This document shows, piece after piece, positions 10,422-20,936 of a DNA stretch of 64,000 nt. Below the pieces are notes generated by a model. It had not been told where the DNA came from, did no database searches, and saw only the letters and a list, made by a program, of their open reading frames with translations. Every line of letters begins with the position of its first letter. Positions within the stretch are counted from its first letter, which is position 1. The translations under genes and the position numbers were made by a program. The stretch comes from Dictyobacter kobayashii. GTDB lineage: Bacteria; Chloroflexota; Ktedonobacteria; Ktedonobacterales; Ktedonobacteraceae. The stretch spans positions 1,736,001 through 1,800,000 of the forward strand of contig NZ_BIFS01000002.1 of assembly GCF_003967555.1 (NCBI RefSeq), in the 5' to 3' direction.

Positions 10422-11399
10422 ATGATGTTATTCCATACAATGAGAAAATATATGCAAAACATTAGTATGATTCCTCTGCCGTGGCGTAACTACATCCTGC
10501 AGCTTCCAGTGCTGGCGGAGACGGTGCAGTGGGAACTTTTACGCAAATGGGGGCTCTCCGAAGTATGGCGGATGACGACGCGCAATGGGGCAACCTGGAT
10601 CGCGAAGCGCAGTCGGGGATCGATGGCGGGTGAGTTGCCGATTTACCAGGATGTTTTGCTGCCGCTACATGCACCCCGCCCACAACTCCATTCCTATTGG
10701 TTGGGGGCGTCTGACCAGCTGTTTATCTTAGAGGATGTTGGCCTTAATACGCTGGAGCAGCAGCCTCTGACGGACCATTTTTTGGAGGCTGCGCGTGTAC
10801 TGGCCCGCTTGCGCTGCGCCGCCCTGGTACAGTTGCAAGGTATGGATGCAAAGTTGTTAGAGCACTATTGTATGCCAGCGGATTATTATCTCCAGGCGCT
10901 TGATTATCTACTGCAGCATGAAGAACTGGAGGAGTCCAAGAAGGTGGTGTTGCTGACCGTGAAGCGTTGGCTGCCCGATAAATTGCAGGAACTCTATACC
11001 CAGCTTCCTCTGACCCTTTGCCATAACGACTATCATGTGAAAAATCTGGTGATTAGCGACGATACTATTGTCCCGGTTGATTGGGCGATGGCTTATTTGA
11101 GCCCTTATCTGGGTGATCTATATAGCCTGGTACATGGGGCAGCTTTTCGCAAGATCGAAACCAGGCTGATGCTGGATGCCTATGAAACAGAGGTTAAGCG
11201 TTGGGCCGCCACCTATCCCAGCGTGGGCCTCATGCTAAGCCGTCCACTCGATTGGCAAATTGCCCTCGGTGCCGTCTGTATCCTGATTACCAGCATTCGC
11301 TGGACCCTGACCGAGGCCATGTACGAGCTCCCCGAATCCAAAAAATGGATACCTGCTATGATCCGCAATATTGATCAATATGCGCAAGCAATGTCATAG
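10422..11399 (+). CDS. Aminoglycoside phosphotransferase-fold kinase
   Basis: A 325-residue protein with the APH/choline-kinase fold. The catalytic loop is LCHNDYHVKNL (catalytic Asp and metal-binding Asn), and the metal-binding Asp follows in VPVDWAMAYLSPYLGDLY. The N-terminal ATP-binding lobe is recognisable around TWIAKRSRGSMAGELPIY. Most proteins of this kind in soil bacteria are metabolic small-molecule kinases rather than resistance enzymes, so no resistance is inferred. The start is uncertain: ATGs occur at 10422, 10425, 10440 and 10452 and none has a strong ribosome site. Confidence 0.8.
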   Translation: MMLFHTMRKYMQNISMIPLPWRNYILQLPVLAETVQWELLRKWGLSEVWRMTTRNGATWIAKRSRGSMAGELPIYQDVLLPLHAPRPQLHSYWLGASDQLFILEDVGLNTLEQQPLTDHFLEAARVLARLRCAALVQLQGMDAKLLEHYCMPADYYLQALDYLLQHEELEESKKVVLLTVKRWLPDKLQELYTQLPLTLCHNDYHVKNLVISDDTIVPVDWAMAYLSPYLGDLYSLVHGAAFRKIETRLMLDAYETEVKRWAATYPSVGLMLSRPLDWQIALGAVCILITSIRWTLTEAMYELPESKKWIPAMIRNIDQYAQAMS

Positions 11400-11413
11400 C
11401 CAACCAGGTAATG

Positions 11414-11459
11414 TCATAGCCAACAATAATAATCGCGTAATTATTATTGTTGGCTATGA
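11414..11459. repeat. Palindrome downstream of APH gene
   Basis: Perfect 20-bp arms around the 6-base loop CGCGTA. It lies between two convergent genes and may terminate both. The segment AATGTCATAGCCAAC occurs twice just here, the first copy containing the stop codon of the upstream gene, so a short tandem duplication has occurred. Confidence 0.8.
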
Positions 11460-11507
11460 TATTCAGAAGAGCAAAAGTGCCCGCCAGGGCCGCATGTACA
11501 TGTTATT

Positions 11508-12908
11508 TTAATGGGACATAGGGGGCGCTGGGACGGGTGCGGGCTCGCTTTGTTGCTCGAAGGCTTTGCTGAGCTGGTAGGGACCGAAGGTGACTGGGGT
11601 GATGGCCGGTACCAGTTCGCTGGCGAAGGGCGCGCGTGGCCAGGGCTGGCGCGCCAGCTGGTCCAATTGTTGCAGGCGTGTGTTGGCCGAGGGAATGACG
11701 GCTGATTTTTGCGTGGACCGCACGCCATTCAGGGCCTGCAAGGTGCTGAGCGCAACCATGGTGGCCATGGGATCGCCTGTGAAGTAACAGGCGATGCAAT
11801 CGGAGTCCAGGTAAAGGGTATGCATTTTTTTGCCGAAGCTGCGATTTATGAATATAAACACGAGTAGCATGGCAAAAATGAGTAGCGGTAAAAGTAATAA
11901 ATCTAGCTGTACTCCGCTTATCAGCAAGAGAATTGGTACAAGAATTATTAGTGCCAGGCCCATAAGCACGCTGAAGCGGTGCCAGTAGCGCCAGGTGAGT
12001 ACCTTTTTCTTTGCCAGGGCCAGTTCAATGCAGAACATAGCATCCTGCTGACGCCAATCAGTGTATTGCAGTATCCAGTCGCCAATAATCAGGGTGGGCC
12101 TTTGGCGGCCCATGATAAGAATATTGGTGCCGAGTGCGTCTGGTTGGATTAAGACCTCCCGAAATTCTATACCTGCCAGACGTGACCAGGCGGTGATACG
12201 AGGCTGTAGATGGGCCCACCTGGTTTGTTCGATTGGTTGTAAGAAGCGAGTTGCTTTGAGCAGTTTGCGACCAAAAAACACTCGTATACATGCGATGGCG
12301 ATCACAAAAATAAGTATGACAATGAAGGCAGGAATAAACTGACCTGTCGCGGTCGCGATCAGTCCTGTAACCTCGGCAAAAATGATCAGGGGTAAGGCGG
12401 CGTTAAGGATAAAAAACAGTCGCTGCCGGGTAAATTCCTGCCGCGACAGGGTGGAAATATGGAAAAATTCAACGGCCCTGGCATCCACAAAAATGTTGGT
12501 GAGTAGTATGGCAATATTGCCACCAATCGAGAGGCCTAGCAGCGGTGAGAAAAAGATGACTAAAAAAACAATCAGGTAGAGGTTAGCCAGTGTTAGAGAA
12601 TCACTATCATTAATGACTACTATTGGTCCGTGTATAAATAGATCGGGTAATTGCAGGAAGCCAATCCCAAGTAGTCCCATGCCAAGAATTAACACCAATG
12701 TATTTAAGATATTGCTCTGGCGAAAAGCCGCATTGCGCCTGGCTATAAAGCTTAAAAAATCATTGATTGGTTGGGTGTCGTGTCGTGGAGCTGTCAGGGT
12801 CTCTTTCCAGACCTGCTGGCTACGTATAAAGCCGATCATGCCAATAGAAAGATTTATGATTATGAATATAGCCTGGAGGCCAAGAAAAAAAAACAGTTCA
12901 AATAGCAT
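11508..12908 (-). CDS. M48 (HtpX-like) membrane protein with a lost metal site
   Basis: A 466-residue protein with about six hydrophobic segments in an HtpX/M48 layout. The block ILIMGRQRPTLIIGDWILQ resembles the strand before the M48 active site. The position of the HExxH zinc motif reads AMFCIELALAKKK, so both zinc-binding His are missing. The later ExxxD motif is replaced by LYLDSDCIACYFTGDP, which keeps the following TGDP and helix pattern. I infer a catalytically dead homologue that may act as a scaffold or regulator. The C-terminus is Pro-rich. The AT-rich gap 12909-13189 upstream shows nothing else clear. Confidence 0.55.
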   Translation of the reverse strand: MLFELFFFLGLQAIFIIINLSIGMIGFIRSQQVWKETLTAPRHDTQPINDFLSFIARRNAAFRQSNILNTLVLILGMGLLGIGFLQLPDLFIHGPIVVINDSDSLTLANLYLIVFLVIFFSPLLGLSIGGNIAILLTNIFVDARAVEFFHISTLSRQEFTRQRLFFILNAALPLIIFAEVTGLIATATGQFIPAFIVILIFVIAIACIRVFFGRKLLKATRFLQPIEQTRWAHLQPRITAWSRLAGIEFREVLIQPDALGTNILIMGRQRPTLIIGDWILQYTDWRQQDAMFCIELALAKKKVLTWRYWHRFSVLMGLALIILVPILLLISGVQLDLLLLPLLIFAMLLVFIFINRSFGKKMHTLYLDSDCIACYFTGDPMATMVALSTLQALNGVRSTQKSAVIPSANTRLQQLDQLARQPWPRAPFASELVPAITPVTFGPYQLSKAFEQQSEPAPVPAPPMSH

Positions 12909-13189
12909 CCGATCACCTCATATGCAGACAAGCACTTGTCTGCTCTTTTTTTGTAATCTAAAGGCTTCTTTTGCTCAGGAATGAGAGCTCTTACTAAGAT
13001 ACGCGTAACCAATATTTCTGTCAAGGAATCTTTTATACTGAAAGGACCTATTCTTCTTAAATTCTTGGTAAGAGCGATAAAGGCTGCTTTTGCACAATCC
13101 ATATAGTGTATTATTGATTTGATCAGGGTGTTCAAAAAGAGGTACACTATACACGTCGATGATTTTGCGTGAAGGAAGGCAGCCATCTA

Positions 13190-13645
13190 ATGCAGGACCG
13201 ATTGCAAGAGCTCCAGGCTTTACTCTATAAAGAAATACCTATCACCAGGCATTTTCACCTGACGGCGGGCGCTTATAATGAGCGTATGCTGCGCCTGGAT
13301 GCCCCGCTGGCAGAGAACGTCAACCATGCAGGCACCGCCTTTGGTGGCAGCCTGAGCGCGTTGTTGACCCTGGCTGGCTGGAGTATGATCTGGTTTATGT
13401 TGCAGGAGCTTGATTTGCAGGGCGAGATCATAATTCAAGATAGCAGTTGTCGCTACCTCACCCCCGTGAAAAAGGACTTTTCGGCCTATTGTTACCGTCC
13501 CACCAACGAACAACTGGGACGCTTCGAGAAGATGTTGCGCACCCACCAGAAGGGGCGCCTGGAATTGAAGGCTGAGATCATTGAGGGTGACACCCTGGCC
13601 GTTTCCTTCGTAGGACGCTATGTCGTGCTGCTGGAAGAGAAATAA
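13190..13645 (+). CDS. YiiD C-terminal-type thioesterase (hot-dog fold)
   Basis: A 151-residue single-domain protein. NHAGTAFGGSLSALLTLAGW matches the long central helix of the YiiD_C hot-dog family, a putative acyl-CoA thioesterase group. CRYLTPVKKDFSAYC and GRLELKAEII are the expected strands. The ATG at 13190 has AAGGAAGG upstream; an in-frame GTG at 13169 is less likely. Cytoplasmic. The physiological acyl substrate is unknown. Confidence 0.8.
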   Translation: MQDRLQELQALLYKEIPITRHFHLTAGAYNERMLRLDAPLAENVNHAGTAFGGSLSALLTLAGWSMIWFMLQELDLQGEIIIQDSSCRYLTPVKKDFSAYCYRPTNEQLGRFEKMLRTHQKGRLELKAEIIEGDTLAVSFVGRYVVLLEEK

Positions 13646-14488
13646 GAGCTGAGGTGTCTTTTTAACAGTGCGAGAAAGAAATGTAGTAGTGGGTCACAGC
13701 CCTATTAAAAAGACCCTCGAACTATGAACCCCCGCCACCACTTTTTTTTGTATACCAAAATTATCTCCCTTTCTTTTCTTTTCTCCTTTCTTTCCCTTCG
13801 GGCGTGCGCTGGCGTGCCCGTACTGTTTTACATATGTGCATGCAGAAAGTGTGCATCCGCGCACTTTCTGCATGCACATATGTAAAAAAAGTTATGCTCG
13901 TGTTAGCAAATAAGATACAAGTTCCTTGCACTCCCGGCAACCTGTACATAGTTTTTGATACCTAATAATTCATTATGTTATGATGCAAAAAGAGGATATC
14001 GCACATACATCTGCACCTTCCAGGCCCGCAATTCATTATGTTATGGTGCAAAAGGCGCAGAGCGCCTTTTGCACCATAACATAATGAATTGCGGGCGCGC
14101 CAGCGCACGCCCGCACGGCAACGACATATTCCCATGGACATGGGAATAAAACATCCCATACATTGCCCTCATCTTTTCATACTATTTTAATGGCATAATG
14201 AAGTTTTATTTATCATCATATATACTGTTTCCTGTGTATTATTTGATGTACCAGGGGATTGTTCGTCTTTGTAGTGATCATCTTTTTGCTGGATTGTCAT
14301 CTTTCCAGGGAGCATGGCAGGTTGCTGGTTGGGATGGTTAAGGTCTGGCGGATGCGGGTGGTGAGCGTTGAGCGGATTCTGGAAAGCTGGCGAAAGCGAT
14401 GTCAGCCGGGGAATTAAAATATAAGGTTTTTGAAACTAGAAGACCTTAGCTATAGGACTTTCGGGCGGTGAACTCAGGAGTATGTGCG
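13646..14488. repeat. Hairpin-repeat island upstream of BTAD regulator
   Basis: Holds two long palindromes. 13826-13887 has perfect 26-bp arms and a GC-rich loop. 14025-14095 has perfect 34-bp arms with loop AGA and centre GGCGC-AGA-GCGCC. A partial extra copy of the latter's left arm is at 13967-13995. To the right of the second palindrome comes the family B flank: GCGCGCCAGCGCACGCCCGC, then TTCCCATGGACATGGGAA at 14129-14146. A similar flank in reverse orientation (13796-13823) precedes the first palindrome. A weak inverted repeat lies at 13651-13718. From 14160 to 14488 I see only a 27-codon open frame of doubtful value. Confidence 0.75.
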
Positions 14489-17400
14489 ATGAATAATAAG
14501 GTTACTTATCACCAGCAGGTCAGTTATTGTGGCAAGCCGCGCTGTAAGCGTTGCCGAGAAGGGGTCGGGCATGGCCCATATTGGTATGCTTACCAGACGG
14601 TAGATGGGCGTACGAGCCGTACCTATATTGGAAAGCGCTTGCCGGCTGAGGCGGAAGCGACGATGCTGGGAAATCAACCGCCATCTCCTGCGCAGACAAA
14701 TGAGAAGGATCAAGCGGTCATTCGTATTTATACCCTGGGGCAGTTCCGCCTGGAGCGGCGCGATCCGCGCGATCCGTTGGATTGGCAGACGGTGACCGAT
14801 GCTTCGTGGCAACATCAACGGGTGCGGGCCTTGCTGGGCTGCCTGGTGAGTGTGGGAGGACGCAAACTGGGGCGTGAGCAGATCACGGAGGCGCTCTGGC
14901 CGGATCTGGATATTGAGACCGCTGGTAGTCGCCTGGATCGCGCTGTGTATAGCCTGCGCCAGGTCTTTGAGCCGGGTCGCAATCGTCCGGCGACTTCTCC
15001 GCTGCTGTTGACCGAGCGTGAAGTCTTAACGCTGGCGGATTCCTCACAGATCTGGGTGGATGCCGATGTCTTTGAGCAATTGTTGGCCAGGGCGCATGAG
15101 ATCAGGGATGGGGAGGACCTTGGGGCAAAGGAGAAGCTGCTGAAAGAGGCTGCTAGCCTGTATGGTGGTGAGTTTTTGCCCGAAGATCGGCGCAATGAGT
15201 GGACGCGTGGCCGTCGTGAGTCTTTGCAGCGTAGCTGGATTGGTCTGCTGCTAGAACTGGCCGATCTGATGATCGATCGGGATGCCCTGGTGCATGCGAT
15301 TGATCCGTTGGATAAATTGATTTCGGTAGATCCTACCAATGAGGCTGGTGTGCAGCGCTTGATGGTGGTATTGGAGAAGCTGGGCCGTCGCGGTGAGGCG
15401 CTACGTGCTTATAAGAAGCTGGCGACGGTGCTGCATCAGGAATACAATATCGCGCCCCTGCCGGATACGCGCAAGCTCTATGATGATCTGCGGCGCGGCC
15501 GTAATGAGGCTCGGGCCAATGAGGCTGCGGTAGCCGAGAATGCCAAACGCGAGGCGAACAATAGTAGTAATCCGGGAGTCGTGGTTGAGACGCCGGCGGT
15601 GCAGATTGGCCGTAGCCATCAGAGTCCGCTGGTTGGTCGCCAGCAGGAGCTAGAGCGGCTGCATGAGCTACTGGCGACGACTGAGCAGACGGCACGTTTT
15701 CGCCTGGGCGCCCAGCGCCGCTCGACCGTGGCTACGCTGGACCCCAATCGCCGCCCGCAGTGTGTGCTCCTGATGGGCGATGTCGGTATCGGCAAGACAC
15801 GTCTGGCGGAAGAGTTGGGCCGCGAAGCCAAAAAGAGAAGCTGGGCCGTGGCATGGAGCCGCGTCTATGCCCAGGAGGGTACTATCCCCTATCGCCTGTG
15901 GACCGAAGTGCTGCGTAAAGCTATGGATCAAGGGGTCTGGCAGCGCCAGGAGGTCAAGCGGCGGCCGCTGGTCTTCCAGCCGCTGGGTACTTTGCTGCCA
16001 GAAATCAATGAGCTCCTCTCGACGGTCAACTTCCCTTCCTCGCTCTCTCCTGAGCAAGAACAGCTGCGCCTCTGGAGGCGGCCCGTGAACTGCTCACCCT
16101 GATCAGCGAGAGCACCCCGCTGCTGATCACCCTGGACGACCTACAGTGGGCGGATAGCAGTAGCTGTGAGCTGCTTGCCTACCTGGCTCGCCGCACCTAT
16201 GGCTATCCTATCGCCATCGTTGGCACCTGCCGCGAGAACGAACTGGAGCAGAATAGCCCGCTGCGCCCGCTGCTCACCGATCTGCGCCGTGAGAATGCCG
16301 TCGAAACCATCTCCCTGGAACTCTTGAGTGAGGCACATATCACCTCGCTCGTCTCCCAGGTCTCGCACGCCCCCGAGCCTATGGTCGAGAAAATCACCAG
16401 TCGCGCTGGCGGCAACCCCTTCTTCGCCGAAGAGCTGGCCCGCAGCGTCGTCGAAAGCCTGCCCACCCCCGAAGCCCTCACAAGGGCCAGCAATGACAAC
16501 CTGCCCGATACCATCAACGCCGTGCTAGCGCTGCGCCTTGCCCGCCTGAGCGACAAATGCCAGCAACTACTCGGCAAAGCCGCCGTCCTCGGAGGCTCCT
16601 TCGAATTCCAGGTCATCAGCGAAATGGAATCGCAGCTCCCCAACCACGAAGACATCGTCCTCGACCTGCTTGAAGAAGCCCTCACCTCCGGCATGCTCAC
16701 CGAAGAAGGCACCGGCACCAAAATCACCTACCACTTCTGGCACCCCCTGCTACAAAACTATCTCTATGACCGCCTATCAGCAGCCAGACGTGCTAGCCAG
16801 CATAGGAGAGCCGCCGAAGTCTTTCGAAAAATGTACCAAAATAACGAAGAAAAAGGTGCAGCTACTATTACTAATCATCTTGTAAAAGGCGGGGCGGATA
16901 GTCAAATTATTGCTCAATATGCTGAACTAGCTGGGAATAATGCCTCAGTTCTTTCTTCATATCGTGAAGCTGAAAAATATTATCGTATTGCTTTTGATAA
17001 TTTGGGGATTAATTATCCAGATTGGCAGCGTGTGTCTTTTCTTTTAGAGCGCCTTGGTGAATGTACAAGAATTAATGGTGAGTTTGAAGAAGCACGTCAT
17101 TATTTTACTCAAGCATTAGAGATTCATTTTAATCATCGTAATATTAGCTCAGTTGAAAGCAAACAAGAAGCACAGGTACAAGCTATGCTTTTATGGGAGA
17201 TTGGAGTAACTTGGTATAGCCAGGGAGAAACTGTACAATGTAGAGATTATATGGAGCGTGCATCTCAATTGTTGATAGATGCTGATCTTATGACTGGCAT
17301 AGTATGGGCAAAAATAAAATTACAGCAAAGTTATGTGCTTTGGAGAGAAGGTAATTATAACCAAACTAAAGAGACTGCAAATACAGCTTTGAATATGTTA

Positions 17401-18585
17401 TATGAAGTACTTGACAACCAAGAAATAGAAACAAAAAATCGATCTTATTTATCTCTATCTAAGAGGGCTTTAGAGCAGAATTCTGTCGACGTGGTGAGAA
17501 TTTATACTTTATTATGTAACGTTGAGGCGTCCAGTGGCCATGTTAAAGAAGCACTGCTCTATCTTAATAAAGCTCTTTCTATTGCAGAGCGTTATAATTC
17601 TCAGAGGGAAATTGCTATCATCAGCTGTAATATGGGTGATTTATATTTAAGAACTGCTGATTATTCACAAGCTCAAGCAGCTTTTCGCCGATCTTTAAGT
17701 ATTGCTGAAATTATAGGCGATTTGCTCTTGGAAATGTTTAATAAATTAAATATGGGGATTGTTGATACGCGAACAGGAAATCTGTCTGAAGCAGTAAAAG
17801 AAATTGAAGAAGTTGCAGATTTAAATAAAAAAATAAATGATCAATCATTAGTTTGCATCATTTATAATTATCTAGCATTGGCCTTTCTTGAAAAGGGCAA
17901 TATCAAATCATCCAAAGAAGCGCTCTATCTGGCATTACTCAATGGAAGAAAAACTCGTATGGTAATTTATACAGGTTTATCGTTGGTAATATTAGGTTAT
18001 CTTCGACTTGTACAGTCTAGAAGATCAAAAATAGAAAAACAAATCGATGAAAATTGTATTGAAAATAAAAAAACGCTTATAAAAGCAAAGAAAACCTTTA
18101 AACATGTGTTGGAATTAGAAGGAATAGAAGCAGAAACAAAGATAGAAAGTAGATTAGGATTATCTGAAGCTCTTTTGCAGCTTGGCGATATTGAAGGTGC
18201 ATATATTCAGGCTTGTCAAGCTTTAGAAGAAGCAAATTTTTTTGAATTAAATTGGTTGATTGCTCGTTCTCAGCATGCTCTTGGAAATGTTTTTGCAATA
18301 AAGAAAGAGCATTATGAAGCCATTGAATGTTATGAGTCAGCGTTAAAATTTATTAGTAAAAGTAGTATGCGACTATATCACGGAAGAATATTGCGAGATT
18401 ATGGCCTATTTTTGTTAAGACTATATAGAATAAGCGAGATTGAATTCCATAAAGGGAGGGAGTATTTAAATGAGTCTGCTCGGATATTTGAATCCAGTGA
18501 TGCGGAATTGGATTTAGAGGAGTCTAATCATTATATGACAACATATTGTCTCGAAGCAGGAAAAAATCCTGGGAATACAAAGTGA
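14489..18585 (+). CDS. BTAD/AAA/TPR transcriptional regulator, chimeric composition (one frameshift)
   Basis: Read across one frameshift near 16074, a protein of about 1365 residues. The N-terminal box YHQQVSYCGKPRCKRCREG (three Cys, possibly zinc-binding) is followed by a winged-helix DNA-binding domain, a bacterial transcriptional activator domain, an AAA-type ATPase (Walker A GDVGIGKT, Walker B LLITLDDLQWAD) and TPR repeats to the end. This is the AfsR/SARP-like regulator plan. ATG 14489 has AGGAG nine bases upstream. One extra G at 16074-16075 restores LRLWEAARELLTLISE. From about 16830 the coding sequence turns abruptly AT-rich while the frame continues, unlike the GC-rich first two thirds and unlike the paralogue at 51752. 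Confidence 0.83.
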
Positions 18586-18644
18586 CTCGTGGAGATACTT
18601 ACAAAGCAGTATAGCAGTGTGCACTTTGATTTTTAGACAAATTG

Positions 18645-18668
18645 AGGAGCGATATGCATATCGCTCCT
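18645..18668 (+). terminator. Palindromic terminator candidate
   Basis: Perfect 12-bp arms AGGAGCGATATG / CATATCGCTCCT, 60 bases after the regulator's stop codon. No long T run follows, so confidence is moderate. Confidence 0.55.
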
Positions 18669-19019
18669 TATATGATTCTTATTTCAGGTAATGCAACATC
18701 CAAAAATTTTGTGATGTCCACCTCATTTTGGTATCCCTACCCCAAATTTGTATGACCACCTTCTACCTTTGAAACCCTCAACCAATTAAGGTGTTCTTCT
18801 TGTCTTTTTGATAGAGAGGCAATACTGAGGATCATGGATAATATTGACCATGTTTCTTCATAGAGTCGTGTATATTTTAATCACAAGATGATGTAGACGC
18901 TGTTTAGAAAGCAAAACTTATGAGCGTGTTTCTAACAGAGCAATTTATAAGGATTTACACACTCATATAGTTTTTTATTGAGCTACTAAACAGAAACTTT
19001 GACAAGGAAGGGAAAAAAC

Positions 19020-19175
19020 ATGATGCTTGCAATTCGTAACAAACAGATGATGACTTTTATTGCTCTAATCGTGTTAACTTTACTTTTAATTGCCTTCATT
19101 ATAGTTAGTGTCGCTCACATTAATATTGGACAAGCACTCCATATTATTCCAAGTGTTGCTTTTCCATACTTCTAA
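19020..19175 (+). CDS. Small membrane peptide, 51 residues
   Basis: Starts at 19020 (or the adjacent ATG at 19023), with AAGGAAGGG seven bases upstream. The product begins MMLAIRNKQMMTFIALIVLT, has one hydrophobic helix (about residues 12-31) and a short tail ending SVAFPYF. Base composition is AT-rich like the 3' part of the regulator upstream. Downstream, 19189-19254 carries a related but broken stretch (GCTCACATACGTAATACCGG), suggesting a decayed second copy. I do not recognise a family. It could be a leader-less membrane peptide, a toxin-like peptide or a secreted signal; the sequence does not decide. Confidence 0.5.
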   Translation: MMLAIRNKQMMTFIALIVLTLLLIAFIIVSVAHINIGQALHIIPSVAFPYF

Positions 19176-19560
19176 GAGAGATTAATATTCGCTCACATAC
19201 GTAATACCGGACAAGCGGTCTTATTGTTAAGACGATTTGCGGTCATCATGTATTAAGTTGAAAGGAGCGTTTCAGATGTCTCATTTTGATTAGCAAGAAG
19301 TATAAATACATAGCCATAGATGAAGCGGCCCGCCGTGATCGATTGATCTAGAAGGTGGGCCTCTTACTGTTTTGGTGGATGGGGTAGATTGGGCTCGTTG
19401 TTTGTCGTCGACGAGCAGGAGTAACAGGGTGTCAATTTCGTGGTTGTGGTCGCGGTTGGCGAGGATCTCTACACGCAAAACTTCAGCTGGCAGGGCGAGG
19501 AGCATTTAAATTGGCCCAACTCCGGGACGCCAAATGCTTACATCATGACGTGAAAGCTCC

Positions 19561-19993
19561 CGAAACACGAAAAAGTGGCCATCATAACGCCAACGTCCCC
19601 TTAACACGAAACGAAACCCTGTAGGCGGCATAGGATTACGGCCTTATCACCCAGGCAACGCGAAAAAACCAGCAGTAATCCGGCCTTGGGCATGCCGCCC
19701 AGTTGGCGTATCACCCGTTCCTAAGAAACGTGTATGAAATGGTTTCGTGAGCGAATAATATAATATGGTAGCCAGCGTCTCGTACTATGGTAGCCGGCAT
19801 TTCGTACGCGAAGTAAGCGGCATGCACAAGGCCGCACTGCTGAGTTTTCGTGTGGGTAGGGTTGAATGGGTCGCAGTGCTATGCCGCCTACGGGGTATCG
19901 TTTCGTGTTGGGGGGGCGTTGCCGTTATGGTGGGTATCGTTTCGTGTTGGGGGGCGTTGCCGTTATGGTGGGTATCGCTTCGTGTTTCGGGGG
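19561..19993. repeat. Second giant imperfect palindrome with internal tandem repeats
   Basis: The left arm 19561-19700 pairs with the right arm 19818-19989, centred near 19770. Matching blocks include AACACGAAACG / CGTTTCGTGTT, TAGGCGGCATA / TATGCCGCCTA and CGGCCTTGGGCATGCCG / CGGCATGCACAAGGCCG. The right arm holds a 38-39-bp tandem repeat at 19893-19931 and 19932-19969, with a partial third copy from 19970. No protein is supported. The rest of the gap (19176-19560) holds a short minus-strand open frame that I do not accept as a gene. The hairpin at 20055-20081 may end the gene at 20094. Confidence 0.65.
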
Positions 19994-20093
19994 CCTTTTC
20001 GCAATTGCGGGGGCGTTTTTGTGTTGATTGTGGTATCAGGATAGCTATTTTGCGTGGATGCGGATCTTGAGCCCGCATCCATGCGTTAGCCGT

Positions 20094-20768
20094 TTAAGGT
20101 CGGGGGCCGTGGGCGCTTTTTTCGAGCAGCGGCGAAGATGGTGGGACCTGGTAGTGGGAGACGTCAGCGTAGAGTTCGATGGTGGGTACACCGTCCTCGA
20201 TGACGACTTTGCTGAGCGAGGTTGGATGGATCACAGGTGGGTCCCAGAAGTGTGTCAGGGGTCGCTGCCCGAAGTCGTTTAGGATGGTTTTGAGGGTTAC
20301 CGCGTGGGTGACGAGCAGGATGGTTTGGCCTGTATGGAGGTTGACCAGCTCTTCGACTTTGGGGAGCACACGTTGACGCACCTGGGCGAAGGTCTCGCCA
20401 CCATTGTGGGCCTGGTAAAGCTGGGGCGCATTCCAGAAGGCAAAGAACTCATCCGGCTCTTGCTGCTCCAACTCAGTGGTCAGATGGCCCTCCCACGTGC
20501 CCAAACCAATCTCTTTTAGATCCTCGCTGGCGATGACAGATTGGTTACGAGAGCCACGAACAATCTCCGCCGTCCGATAGGCACGCATGCTGGAACTGGC
20601 ATAGATGGCCGCGAAATCTACCGTGAGCAAGGCATCATGTAGCCACGTTGCTTGCCGCACACCCATATCGGTTAGCGGCGCATCCGCATGGCCCTGCATC
20701 CTATGTTCAGCGTTCCACTGAGTCTGACCATGCCGGGTTATATAAAGAATGGTTCTGTTGTTAGACAT
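20094..20768 (-). CDS. Histidine phosphatase (phosphoglycerate mutase-like)
   Basis: A 224-residue protein with the catalytic RHG motif in YITRHGQTQWNAEHRMQGH, the second Arg in the SSSMRAYRTAEIV region, an E-G-x-W motif in LGTWEGHLTTE and the second His in LLVTHAVTLKTIL. These are the catalytic residues of the histidine phosphatase superfamily, dPGM-like branch. Cytoplasmic. The start at 20768 is chosen because the residues before it do not belong to the fold. Likely a phosphatase of a small phosphorylated metabolite; substrate unknown. Confidence 0.88.
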   Translation of the reverse strand: MSNNRTILYITRHGQTQWNAEHRMQGHADAPLTDMGVRQATWLHDALLTVDFAAIYASSSMRAYRTAEIVRGSRNQSVIASEDLKEIGLGTWEGHLTTELEQQEPDEFFAFWNAPQLYQAHNGGETFAQVRQRVLPKVEELVNLHTGQTILLVTHAVTLKTILNDFGQRPLTHFWDPPVIHPTSLSKVVIEDGVPTIELYADVSHYQVPPSSPLLEKSAHGPRP

Positions 20769-20936
20769 ACCTTTAATTATTTCCTTTAGTGCACATAGAA
20801 AAACACCGGATCTCACCCCCGGTGCTGCAATAATCCTCTTCAATATAACACATGATTGGAGCTGTATGTCGCCGGGATGGGTAACCCAGGCCTGCCTGAT
20901 GGGCACATAGAATGGCCTGGGTGCGATAGATAGAAT

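Noticed and set aside
10422..11399. Antibiotic resistance by the aminoglycoside phosphotransferase-like gene
   Set aside because: The fold is shared by many metabolic kinases and the sequence does not match a known resistance subtype; the same holds for the gene at 48635.
14334..14417. 27-codon basic frame before the BTAD regulator
   Set aside because: No clear ribosome site or homologue; probably noise or a remnant.
19290..19505. Minus-strand frame of 71 codons (starts MLLALPAEVLRVEILANRDH)
   Set aside because: No ribosome site, no recognisable family and next to a palindromic relic; possibly a gene remnant but not supportable.
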